Part shown: positions 1 through 7,600 of the stretch, piece by piece | Position numbering within the stretch: the stretch's first letter is position 1 | Layout of the letters: each line of letters opens with the position of its first letter | NCBI GenBank assembly: GCA_047638515.1 | Contig: JBLIME010000029.1 | Location: 1-16,657 of the forward strand | Direction of reading: 5' to 3' | Length of the DNA stretch: 16,657 nt | Source of the DNA: CANLBN01 sp047638515 | Lineage (GTDB): Bacteria; Pseudomonadota; Gammaproteobacteria; Pseudomonadales; Cellvibrionaceae | Translations under genes and position numbers: made by a program | The notes under the pieces: generated by a model | Told to the model about the DNA's origin: nothing | Seen by the model: the letters and a program-made list of their open reading frames with translations, nothing else | Databases searched by the model: none

Positions 1-372
1 CAATAATCTTCTCTTCTCTGTTCTCTAAAATCATACGCAACACACGTCCCAAGATACCAAAAGCCTTCTCAAAATTTTACATTTATAGTGCCAATCTACC
101 GATCCGGCCGTCACCATTTTAGTTTACTACCAACTCCCTCCAGTACTCTTTCATTGTTCAATTAATCGTTATACGTTTTATCTGAATTTTTTTAATAGCT
201 GAGTTGATGGGGAAGCCATCGCGCCGTATTTCAAAGATTTTTAATGACTGCTTGTTGGTTTTTAGTTTTTTTTGCGAGTTAGCCTAGGGAATTCTTTTTG
301 TTCTTCATTCGTTAAGTGCTTTTTTTGATATTGTGTTTTTAGTCAGTGGCGATTTTCATTAGGTATTCAATA

Positions 373-426
373 ATGTCACAGTTTTGTATAGTTCATACCA
401 ACGGCTCCAAGCATTTTGATGCTTAA
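373..426 (+). CDS. Possible 17-codon leader peptide (speculative)
   Basis: An ATG at 373 opens 17 sense codons ending in TAA at 424-426. A weak ribosome-binding sequence (TTAGG) lies about 9 bases upstream. The last codons overlap the left arm and the inner hairpin of the terminator-like structure at 403-453, the arrangement expected of a leader peptide controlling an attenuator. The codons are not strongly enriched for one amino acid: His, Phe and Ser occur twice each. An ORF this short can easily arise by chance, so this is low confidence. Confidence 0.2.
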   Translation: MSQFCIVHTNGSKHFDA

Positions 427-453
427 GACCTACTCTAAGGAGCCACTTTTTTT
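403..453 (+). terminator. Terminator-like hairpin upstream of the Lin0512 pair
   Basis: GGCTCC (403-408) can pair with GGAGCC (439-444), and a run of seven T follows at 447-453. Inside, AAGCAT (409-414) pairs with ATGCTT (419-424) around a TTTG loop, so two stems are nested. It could end a transcript that starts earlier in the noncoding region, or act as an attenuator for the gene at 581, about 130 bases downstream. The outer loop of 30 bases is longer than in a textbook terminator. Confidence 0.5.
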
Positions 454-580
454 GATCTTCTTTAAGCAGTAAAATGGGTAATACATTAGTAAAAAAAATA
501 ATAGATAGATAATTTTGATAGATAACCGCACAATGTTGAAGTTATAAATAAATAACACTGATTTAGATTAAGAGGCATTT

Positions 581-955
581 ATGGCTTATAAAAGAATGGT
601 GATGGAGGTTGGTATGGGTACCGATCTTCACGGAGCCGATTATACTAAGGCAGCGATTAGGGCGTTAAAAGATGCGCTTTGGCACAATTCATTAACCGTA
701 GCTCCGGCGTTCGGACTCGATAGAGAGAAAATGAAGATAGAGGTGTCGATTGGCGTTGCTAAACCCGAGCTAGTCGATACGGAGGCCGTTAGGTTAGTAC
801 TGCCCTATGGGCAGGCAAGTGTCAATGTTGTCGAGGGTGGCCTAGATATTCTGGCAGATTGTGGCACGAAGGTAACAGTGGTGGCTAATGCTGCAGTCGT
901 GGTTTATCTCAATTTAATTGACACCGAAAATAACGACCTAGCAGGGGAGTCATAA
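581..955 (+). CDS. Lin0512 family protein, copy 1
   Basis: This is a 124-residue protein of the Lin0512 family (conserved hypothetical; no established reaction). The family is recognised from the N-terminal block with Gly-x-Gly-x-Asp-Leu-x-Gly-x-Asp-Tyr-Thr-Lys-Ala-Ala-Ile-Arg-Ala and the later Gly-Leu-Asp-Arg-Glu and Pro-Tyr-Gly motifs. No signal peptide or membrane segment is visible, so it is probably cytosolic. The start is supported by AGAGG at 571-575, five bases before the ATG. The next gene is its paralog and starts two bases after the stop; by hand alignment they share roughly 45% identity with almost no gaps. Cotranscription and joint assembly are likely, but the function is unknown. 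Confidence 0.85.
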   Translation: MAYKRMVMEVGMGTDLHGADYTKAAIRALKDALWHNSLTVAPAFGLDREKMKIEVSIGVAKPELVDTEAVRLVLPYGQASVNVVEGGLDILADCGTKVTVVANAAVVVYLNLIDTENNDLAGES

Positions 956-957
956 CT

Positions 958-1317
958 ATGACCATTCAACGTATTATTTTAGAAATGGGCACCGGCAACG
1001 ATTTGTATGGTGAAGACTATACTAAAGCGGCAATCCGTGCGGTGCAAGATGCTCTGCATCACAGCTCTATTACCTTGTTTCGCTCGATGGGTATCGATAG
1101 AGAATCAATGATGGTCGAGGTGACAGTTGGTGTTCAATACCCTGAGAAGGTCGATAAAGACCTTGTTGCTAAACAAATACCCTTCGGCAGTGTTAAAGTT
1201 AATGCGGTTAAGGGCGGTTTGAATATTACCCACGAGCCAGATGTGATTAGTATTATTGCGACGGCGGCTGTCGCTGCAAGATTAGATATCCCCGAGGGGC
1301 GTTATATTCAAGGTTAG
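958..1317 (+). CDS. Lin0512 family protein, copy 2
   Basis: This 119-residue paralog of the preceding gene keeps the same Gly/Asp/Lys-rich N-terminal block (Asp-Tyr-Thr-Lys-Ala-Ala-Ile-Arg-Ala identical) and the Gly-Ile-Asp-Arg-Glu motif. A GGGGAG ribosome-binding site at 944-949, inside the end of copy 1, lies eight bases before the ATG, so the pair is almost certainly translated from one message. The two copies have diverged most around residues 40-50 and near the C-terminus. That pattern suggests an old duplication with subunits kept for different roles, not a recent repeat. No reaction is known for the family. Confidence 0.85.
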   Translation: MTIQRIILEMGTGNDLYGEDYTKAAIRAVQDALHHSSITLFRSMGIDRESMMVEVTVGVQYPEKVDKDLVAKQIPFGSVKVNAVKGGLNITHEPDVISIIATAAVAARLDIPEGRYIQG

Positions 1318-1351
1318 ACTGTTATCTCGGTTGAGTACAAGTAAAGTGACT

Positions 1352-1675
1352 ATGCAAAAAATTTATACAGACCAAACTCTACTCGCTGTGACTAATGTGC
1401 AGAATCTTCTTGCCGCGTCTCACGTATCTGCGACCATACGCAATGAGTTCTCGGCTGGCGGCATCGGTGAGATTGCATCAATTGATGCATGGCCTGAGCT
1501 GTGGGTAGCATACCCAGATGTGGCCTTTGCTAGAGCAATTATTGATGACTATCAAGCAGCACCAAAAGCTGCGGATTGGTTGTGTGCCTGTGGCGAGCCC
1601 AATGGCTGTGTGTTTCAGAGCTGTTGGGCTTGTCGTTGCGATAAACCCAGCAATAATCCACCACCATCGAATTAG
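1352..1675 (+). CDS. DUF2007 family protein with zinc-ribbon-like tail
   Basis: The N-terminal part begins Met-Gln-Lys-Ile-Tyr-Thr and continues with a helix, a Gly-rich turn and a Trp-Val-x-Tyr-Pro strand near residues 53-57. This matches the DUF2007 'putative prokaryotic signal transducing' family, a small ferredoxin-like fold. The last 30 residues carry six cysteines in a Cys-x-Cys-Gly-Glu ... Cys-x4-Cys-x2-Cys-x-Cys pattern, suggesting a metal-binding ribbon, as in many family members. I chose ATG 1352 (107 residues) because homologs start with this motif. An in-frame TTG at 1331 would add seven residues but has no better ribosome site. It ends 10 bases before holB and probably shares its message. 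The function is unknown. Confidence 0.75.
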   Translation: MQKIYTDQTLLAVTNVQNLLAASHVSATIRNEFSAGGIGEIASIDAWPELWVAYPDVAFARAIIDDYQAAPKAADWLCACGEPNGCVFQSCWACRCDKPSNNPPPSN

Positions 1676-1685
1676 TTAATTATCT

Positions 1686-2813
1686 ATGAGCTCTGCAGCA
1701 ACCGCTGGATCGCATTTGCCGCTTCCATATCCTTGGCAGCAACCTCTCTGGCAGCATTTTATTGAGCAGTATGAGCAAGCAAGACTACCCCATGCACTAT
1801 TATTAACGGGCCAAAAAGGTATTGGTAAATGGCATTACGCTAACGTTATAGCTGATTTCTTATTGTGTGCCTCACCCAGGTCTAACTTAGCCTGTGGGCA
1901 GTGTCGATCGTGCCAGCTCAATCTTGTGGGTAACCACCCTGATAAAAGCCTTATTATTCCAGAGGATGGCGCTAAGTTAATTAAGGTTGATCAGATACGC
2001 CACTTATCGAGCCGAATATCAAATACGGCTCAACAAGGTGGGCGAAAATTGATTATTCTTGGGCCTGTTGAGCAGCTGAATAGTAATGCCGCTAATGCTT
2101 TATTAAAAAATTTAGAGGAGCCGTCTGGAGACACTTTCTTTATACTCTATTCACATGTTTTTAGCGGTGTAATCGCAACAATCCGCAGCCGCTGCCAGTT
2201 ATTGTCACTGCCCACTCCCGATCGTCGCCTTGTTATTAAATGGCTAGAAGATCTCGGTTTTGGACGCGATATAAAAGCTGCAGGTCACACAGCGAGCTTT
2301 TCAGAGAACCCCACAGAAAACGGTACAGAGAACAATAGTACGCTTTTAGGCGTGTTAGATTTGGCAGGGCAGGCGCCACTCGTGGCTAAATCATTGTTGG
2401 ACAATAGCGACACCACCGAGCGCTTACAAAATTTTTACGACGGGCTTTTATCACTGCAGCTCTCGCGGCAAGCGTCGACACAGCATGTCGATATCAACAT
2501 TGCTAAGCTTTGGCTCGATATTGAGTTAAATGAAATCGTCGAGTGGTGGCTGCAGTTGCTACAAAAACTTGTCACCCAGCCCTACAAAAAAAAGCTGCAT
2601 CTAAGTAATTCAGCTTATGGCTTCATCGAGAGCATGACGCAATTGCAAAAACAATGTGATCATCTAAATATGCAGTGGCTGCATAAATTTATGGACAAGC
2701 TGTTTTTGTTAAAAAAGCAATTACTTAAAGGGGCTAACCCCAATAAACAGCTACTTTTAGAAGAGTTATTAATGGATTGGTGCGCTATACTCAGCAATGG
2801 CAATAAAGATTAA
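1686..2813 (+). CDS. holB: DNA polymerase III subunit delta'
   Basis: This is the delta' subunit of the clamp-loader (gamma) complex, which helps load the beta sliding clamp at primed DNA. Its 375 residues show the family layout: an AAA+ core starting near residue 15 (Pro-Trp-Gln), a Walker-A-like loop at 42-49, and four zinc-ligand cysteines at 61, 70, 73 and 76. These are followed by the Ala-Asn-Ala-Leu-Leu-Lys-x-Leu-Glu-Glu-Pro block ending at 146 and the Ser-Arg-Cys (SRC) motif at 168-170, then a helical collar domain. The loop has the Lys (48), but Trp replaces the Ser/Thr that would ligate magnesium, consistent with a non-hydrolysing stator. The ribosome site before the ATG is poor, so coupling to the upstream gene is likely. 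The usual tmk neighbour is absent; pilZ and tatD follow. Confidence 0.93.
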   Translation: MSSAATAGSHLPLPYPWQQPLWQHFIEQYEQARLPHALLLTGQKGIGKWHYANVIADFLLCASPRSNLACGQCRSCQLNLVGNHPDKSLIIPEDGAKLIKVDQIRHLSSRISNTAQQGGRKLIILGPVEQLNSNAANALLKNLEEPSGDTFFILYSHVFSGVIATIRSRCQLLSLPTPDRRLVIKWLEDLGFGRDIKAAGHTASFSENPTENGTENNSTLLGVLDLAGQAPLVAKSLLDNSDTTERLQNFYDGLLSLQLSRQASTQHVDINIAKLWLDIELNEIVEWWLQLLQKLVTQPYKKKLHLSNSAYGFIESMTQLQKQCDHLNMQWLHKFMDKLFLLKKQLLKGANPNKQLLLEELLMDWCAILSNGNKD

Positions 2814-2905
2814 TTTAATGTTAGATGCTGGGCCTTACAGCTAAGTTTGATTGCGTATAGATTCAGCAAAACTACGCGTATGGAAAATTGACTATGGAGA
2901 GTTCA

Positions 2906-3256
2906 ATGACTAGTTTTTCAGCAGGTGGGGCCGGTATACTATCCTTAACCATCAAAGACAAAGCCGTGCTTTACGCAGCTTATATGCCGTATGTTATTAA
3001 CGGGGGGTTATTTATTCCAACTAATAAAAGTTATATTATCGGTGACGAGGTCTTTGTTTTATTGAATTTAATGGATGAGGCCGAAAAAATCCCCGTTGCC
3101 GGTAAGGTTGTTTGGGTGACGCCAAAAGGTGGCCAGGGTAACCGCTCTGCAGGTGTAGGCATTCAATTCGCCGATGATAATTCGATTGCGGTCAATAAAA
3201 TCGAAACCTACCTTGCAGGAATGGTCGAGTCTGAGCGTCAAACTCACACCATGTAG
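2906..3256 (+). CDS. pilZ: Type IV pilus assembly protein PilZ
   Basis: This small cytosolic PilZ-domain protein is required for type IV pilus biogenesis in Pseudomonas relatives, where it works with the PilB ATPase. The central sequence (Ile-Leu-Ser-Leu-Thr-Ile-Lys-Asp-Lys, then Asn-Gly-Gly-Leu-Phe-Ile-Pro-Thr, then Val-Ala-Gly-Lys-Val-Val-Trp) is strongly PilZ-like. The Arg-x3-Arg and Asp/Asn-x-Ser-x2-Gly motifs of c-di-GMP-binding PilZ domains are absent, as in the pilus-type clade. I prefer ATG 2906 (116 residues) because GGAGAG at 2896-2901 is ideally placed. ATG 2894 and TTG 2888 are in-frame alternatives adding four or six residues. It sits 92 bases after holB and before tatD, the standard order. 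Confidence 0.9.
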   Translation: MTSFSAGGAGILSLTIKDKAVLYAAYMPYVINGGLFIPTNKSYIIGDEVFVLLNLMDEAEKIPVAGKVVWVTPKGGQGNRSAGVGIQFADDNSIAVNKIETYLAGMVESERQTHTM

Positions 3257-3353
3257 ACCACCTTGCGGCTGGTCTATAGATGCTTAAAAAATGTCAGGAA
3301 ATTGTTCTAACGATGGTTCTTCAAGCAACCATTACCAACAGTCATTAAACAAT
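3254..3353 (+). other. Structured spacer between pilZ and tatD
   Basis: TAGACCA (3254-3260, beginning with the pilZ stop codon) pairs perfectly with TGGTCTA (3270-3276) around a 9-base loop. A second unit follows: ATTGTT (3301-3306) can pair with AACAAT (3348-3353), enclosing ATGGTT (3313-3318) paired with AACCAT (3327-3332). No T-run follows either hairpin, so these are not classic terminators. They may stabilise or process the message or modulate translation of the downstream gene, whose own ribosome site is weak. Confidence 0.4.
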
Positions 3354-3367
3354 GTCAAAGAATTTAT

Positions 3368-4171
3368 ATGCTAGTTGATTCCCACTGTCATCTCGACAGA
3401 TTAAATCTCGATAAATACGAAAATGGTTTAGAGGGCGCTGTAGAAGCGGCACTCGCCCGCGATATTCATCAGCTTCTGTGCGTAGGTATTAGTATCGATA
3501 ACCGCAAAGAGGTGGTCAGGATTGCCGAAAAGTTTGATGCAGTCGTCTGTTCGGTGGGCGTTCATCCTCTCGATGTAAAAGCAGGCCTTGCTTCTGAAGA
3601 GGATTTGGTTGAATGGTCAGCGCACCCAAAAGTAGTTGCGCTTGGTGAGAGTGGCCTCGATTACTATTACAGTAAAGACGATAAAGACCTTCAGCAAGAA
3701 AGTTTTTCTATCCATTTACGTGCAGCCGCACGCGCGCAGCTACCGGTTATTGTCCACACTCGCGATGCTCGCGAAGATACCATTGCATTAATAAAAAACT
3801 ATGGTAGCGAGCAACATGCCGGTGTGTTGCACTGCTTCACTGAAAACTGGGATATGGCCAAAAAAGCCATTGATCTCAATTATATGATTTCTATTTCAGG
3901 CATTGTTACCTTTAAAAATGCAAGTGAGCTTCGCGATGTCGCCAAACAAATTCCTCTAGACCGCCTGCTTGTAGAGACTGACTCTCCATATTTAGCCCCG
4001 GTTCCCCACAGAGGCAGACCCAACGAGCCGCAATACGTGCGCGAGGTGGCAGAGTATGTCGCAGAGCTGAAAGGTATAAGCTTTGAAGAGTTAGCTCAAA
4101 TTACTACGCGTAATTTCTATCAATTATTCCCCCAAGCAGAAGCCTTTAATTCCGAGGCTAAGATTTTATAG
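3368..4171 (+). CDS. ycfH: TatD-family metal-dependent hydrolase (YcfH type)
   Basis: This is a TatD-family DNase/hydrolase: a TIM-barrel, two-metal enzyme of the amidohydrolase superfamily, family members of which show 3'-5' exonuclease activity. All expected metal ligands are visible in its 267 residues: His6 and His8 (Ser-His-Cys-His), Glu94 (Gly-Glu-Ser-Gly-Leu-Asp), His130, His155 (Leu-His-Cys-Phe) and Asp205 (Glu-Thr-Asp-Ser-Pro-Tyr-Leu-Ala-Pro). The C-terminal Thr-x-Asn-Phe-x2-Leu-Phe is also typical. The position downstream of holB and pilZ identifies the YcfH paralog rather than the TatD encoded with tatABC. The ribosome site is weak and the leader is structured. There is no signal peptide, so it is cytosolic. 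Confidence 0.93.
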   Translation: MLVDSHCHLDRLNLDKYENGLEGAVEAALARDIHQLLCVGISIDNRKEVVRIAEKFDAVVCSVGVHPLDVKAGLASEEDLVEWSAHPKVVALGESGLDYYYSKDDKDLQQESFSIHLRAAARAQLPVIVHTRDAREDTIALIKNYGSEQHAGVLHCFTENWDMAKKAIDLNYMISISGIVTFKNASELRDVAKQIPLDRLLVETDSPYLAPVPHRGRPNEPQYVREVAEYVAELKGISFEELAQITTRNFYQLFPQAEAFNSEAKIL

Positions 4172-4648
4172 TGTAAGCTATCGCTGTGATAAAACGTCGG
4201 GTGTAAATATAAAATGAATCGATAAGTCAGTTTTCAGTTATCGGATCCCAGTGTCGCGATTCCTAAGTGTTTTTTAAGCAATTAGACAACGCCTAAAATC
4301 GTTCAACTACACCTCTGCACACACCATCTCAGCGGAAACACTATCGAGTTTAGGCCAAAAAAATAAAGTGATAGAATTAATTATATTATCTTTAGATTAT
4401 CGATGCATCTTATGGCCTCTAAACTTAAATATGATGATGATAAACTAACAGCCTCATTGATATGCTACCTATGTACGCATACAAAATCTGACAGTAAATG
4501 TTGACTAGGGTCCAATGTTTTTAATTCTACTGAGCACTTAAAAATTCCTCATCATGGTGATAGTTAGGCTCTTTGAATAGTTATTATTAAAGCTGGTCAA
4601 ATAAACAAAAAAATTCTTAAATGCTCTTAATTGAATATTACAAGGTGT
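4172..4648. other. Long intergenic region, no gene seen
   Basis: These 477 AT-rich bases between tatD and the c-di-GMP enzyme gene hold no convincing ORF or known RNA. The clearest structure is an inverted repeat, GTTTAGGCC (4348-4356) against GGCCTCTAAAC (4414-4424), with a two-base bulge and a loop of nearly 60 bases. A good -35 element (TTGACT, 4501-4506) lacks a good -10 at standard spacing. TTGAAT-like sequence nearer the gene gives only weak promoter matches. The length suggests a regulated promoter for the downstream gene, but I cannot place it. Confidence 0.5.
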
Positions 4649-7600
4649 ATGCATATTTCTATTGATAAGTTAACAGGCACAAGTAATATAAGCTTAAGTT
4701 TAACCGTCTATTTTATTTTTTATGTAGCATTATTCTTTTGCGTTGTGCCCAGTTCGATGGCAAAAGACTCCCAGCAAATATTAATTATTCATTCTTACAG
4801 TCAACATTACCCCTGGACTAAATTACAACACGACGGCTTTGTGGCGACTTTAAATGACAGTGAGTTGGGCTCGTTTGTTTTCAGTACAGAGCATCTTGAC
4901 ATTAAACGTTTAAATTATGATGAGTCTTATAAACAGATGTTTAGTTCGTACTTAGAGTCAAAGTACGAAAATTTTTCGCCGTCCCTTATCTATGTCACAG
5001 ATGACGCCGCCCTAAATTTTGCTGCAAGCTATCTGCCCGATTACTTACAGTCTGCACCTGTTATTTTTTCTGGAGTTAATAATTATGAAATGGCCAATGC
5101 GCTTGATGCAAAAAAGTTTGTTGGTGTTGTTGAAAAAAAAGACATCGCATCAAACATCGATTTACTGAGTATTCTGGACGAAAATGTCAGAGATGTATTA
5201 GTTATTAGTGATGCCTCAGCCACCTATGATTCGATTAAACGAGAACTTCAAAAAGTACTAAAGACTAGACCAAAGATGAAGGTTAAATTTATTGAAGAAA
5301 AGTACTTGGAGCCTATGCTCACTGAGCTTAAACAGCGCAGTGAAAAATACCTCATATTAACGACAATCGACGGTATGATTTCAGCTGAAGATAGGAGTGT
5401 TGAACTTTCAGAGGTGCTCAAGAAAATCATCGCTTTGAAAAAATTTATCATTATTAGTATGGAAGATGCTTTTTTGAGTGACGGTATACTCGGTGGACAC
5501 GTCACCGATGGAGATAAGCAGGGTCAGCAGGCAGGTCAGTTAGCACAGGCGTATTTTGCAGGCCAATCTATATCCACTTTAACGACAATAATAGATCCTA
5601 TCAACAGCTATGTTTTTGATTATCAGCTTCTCGAAAAATATAAACTTACATTACCTGAACAGATTAAATCCGTTGCCAACATATTAAATAAACCGACCTC
5701 CTGGTATGAGCGCTTTAGAACTATAATTGTGAGTCTTTGTGTAGCGTTGATCTTCACTATAATATTAATACTGGTCAGCTTTGTATGGACCTTGTCAAGA
5801 AAGAATAAAGAAATTTTGTCGCGTACTCAACTTATTGAGAGTAAAGAGCAGTTAGAAATCGAGCGACTACAAAAAGTTGAAACTTATCAAGAGGCACTAG
5901 TTGAATTATCAAGAGGTAACTTTGAGTGCCTTGACGATGAGTTCGGATACGCGGCCAAGATATCTGCAGAAACTCTCGGCATCAAACAAGTCGGTATCTG
6001 GTTATACAATAACGATCACACAGATATTGTTCGTCAAACGATCTATGTTCTAGGAAGTGGTCAACAAAATGTTAGTGCCACTCTACACAGAGTAGACTTC
6101 CCCACATACTTTGATGCAGTTGATTCAGGGTGTTCGCTCGCTATTGATAATGCCAGTATTGACCCAATAACTGCCGAGCTTAATGAGGTTTATTTAGCAC
6201 CAAATAACATCACTTCAATGCTCGACGTCCCTATTTTTTACCAAGGTCAGTGCATGGGTGTCGTCTGTCATGAGCATATTGGCGACCCAAGAAACTGGAC
6301 TCCCGACGAACAAGAATTTGCTTACGCAGTTGCAAAAAATGTCTCTCTCTCTTTTGAAATTTCAAAGCGTAAAGAAATAGAAGCTGTGCTCGAGCATCAG
6401 GCTTATCACGACGCGCTAACTAATCTGCCCAATCGTACACTATTGATTGACAGATTAGACCAAGCTATTTTACAGGCGTCACGCGAGCGGAGCTTGGTAG
6501 CGATACTTTTTTTTGATTTAGATAATTTTAAAATGATCAACGACTCCTTTGGCCATGTCGTTGGCGACAAGGTACTCATCAAAGTATCGCAGTTATTAAG
6601 AGCCAAATTTAGAGAGATGGATACGATTGCAAGAATCGGTGGTGATGAGTTTGTCATGATCCTTGGTGCGTTTAAAAACGTTAATCAGATGACGGCAATG
6701 ACTAGTTCTATTTATGATATGTTGCAAAGTGCCATAGATATTGACGGGCACCAGCTGTATGTGACCGCAAGCATCGGTGTGAGTGTATATCCAAACGATG
6801 GTGCTAGCTCCGAAGAGTTAATTAAGAATGCCGATGCTGCTATGTACCATGCGAAAGAAGCCGGTAAAAACAGTTTTCAGTTTTACGCTCAAGAAATGAC
6901 TGATAGGGCGATTAAACGGATTCAAATCGGATCAGCACTGCGTAAAGCCATCGTGAATGAAGAGTTTGTTGTACATTATCAGCCTCAATATGACGTTGAA
7001 TTGAGAAAACTTATTGGCTTCGAGGCACTGGTGCGCTGGCAGCATCCAGAGCAAGGCTTGCTTTTACCTTGCGAATTTATAGACATTGCCGAAGAAATAG
7101 GCTTGATTGTGCAAATAGATCGCTTCGTTTTGGTCTACTCACTGAGACTGTTTAAAAAATGGCGTCAGCAAGGGCTCGATGTGGGCAAGCTAAGCTTAAA
7201 TTTGTCGACGCGCCAGTTAGATGAGGATAACTTTTATAGTGAAGTATCAAACAGCTTGCAAGATAATGATTTCCGTCCCCAATGGTTAACTTTTGAGGTA
7301 ACAGAAAGTAGCATCATGAAGAATCCTAAAAAAGCAATATGCTTATTAGAGAAGCTTGGCAAGCTAGGTATCAGTATTGCTATTGATGACTTTGGGACTG
7401 GGTATTCATCACTCGAGTACTTGAAGCGCTTACCGGTCGATAAGCTAAAAATTGATAAGTCATTTGTGCAAGATATTCTAAAAGATGAAGACGATGCACA
7501 AATTGTTCAAGCCGTGATCGCGCTATCCAAGAGTTTGAAACTTAAAGTGCTTGCAGAAGGGGTCGAAGAGGTAGGTCAAATGAATTTTTTGTTGGTCAAT

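Larger units (their letters stand above)
1..580. other. Noncoding upstream region, T-tract rich
   Basis: No recognisable protein gene or known RNA gene is visible on either strand. The first 30 bases are pyrimidine-rich. From about 185 to 345 the plus strand carries many runs of five to eight T, which suggests intrinsically bent or low-complexity DNA. The region ends with a short ORF and a terminator-like hairpin (separate entries), then an A-rich stretch leading to the gene at 581. The 9-mer GATAGATAA occurs twice, at 504-512 and 517-525. A weak sigma-70 candidate, TAGATA (519-524) and TATAAA (543-548) with an 18-base spacer, lies just before the first gene. Confidence 0.6.

Noticed and set aside
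3..122. Plus-strand frame open from the left edge to TAG at 120-122
   Set aside because: Low-complexity sequence with no recognisable protein C-terminus; could be chance.
1..580. Known riboswitch or housekeeping RNA (tmRNA, 6S, c-di-GMP riboswitch)
   Set aside because: None of the conserved cores of these RNAs is visible; only a terminator-like hairpin is supported.
2906..3256. PilZ as a c-di-GMP receptor linked to the nearby GGDEF-EAL enzyme
   Set aside because: The Arg-x3-Arg and Asp/Asn-x-Ser-x2-Gly binding motifs are absent, and this clade is the type IV pilus protein; proximity to the c-di-GMP enzyme is not evidence of a shared pathway.
5248..5505. Minus-strand open frame inside the c-di-GMP enzyme gene
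   Set aside because: Antisense shadow of the sensor-domain coding sequence, with no recognisable family or ribosome site.
6406..6657. Minus-strand open frame opposite the GGDEF domain
   Set aside because: Antisense shadow; the plus-strand frame carries the conserved GGDEF motif.
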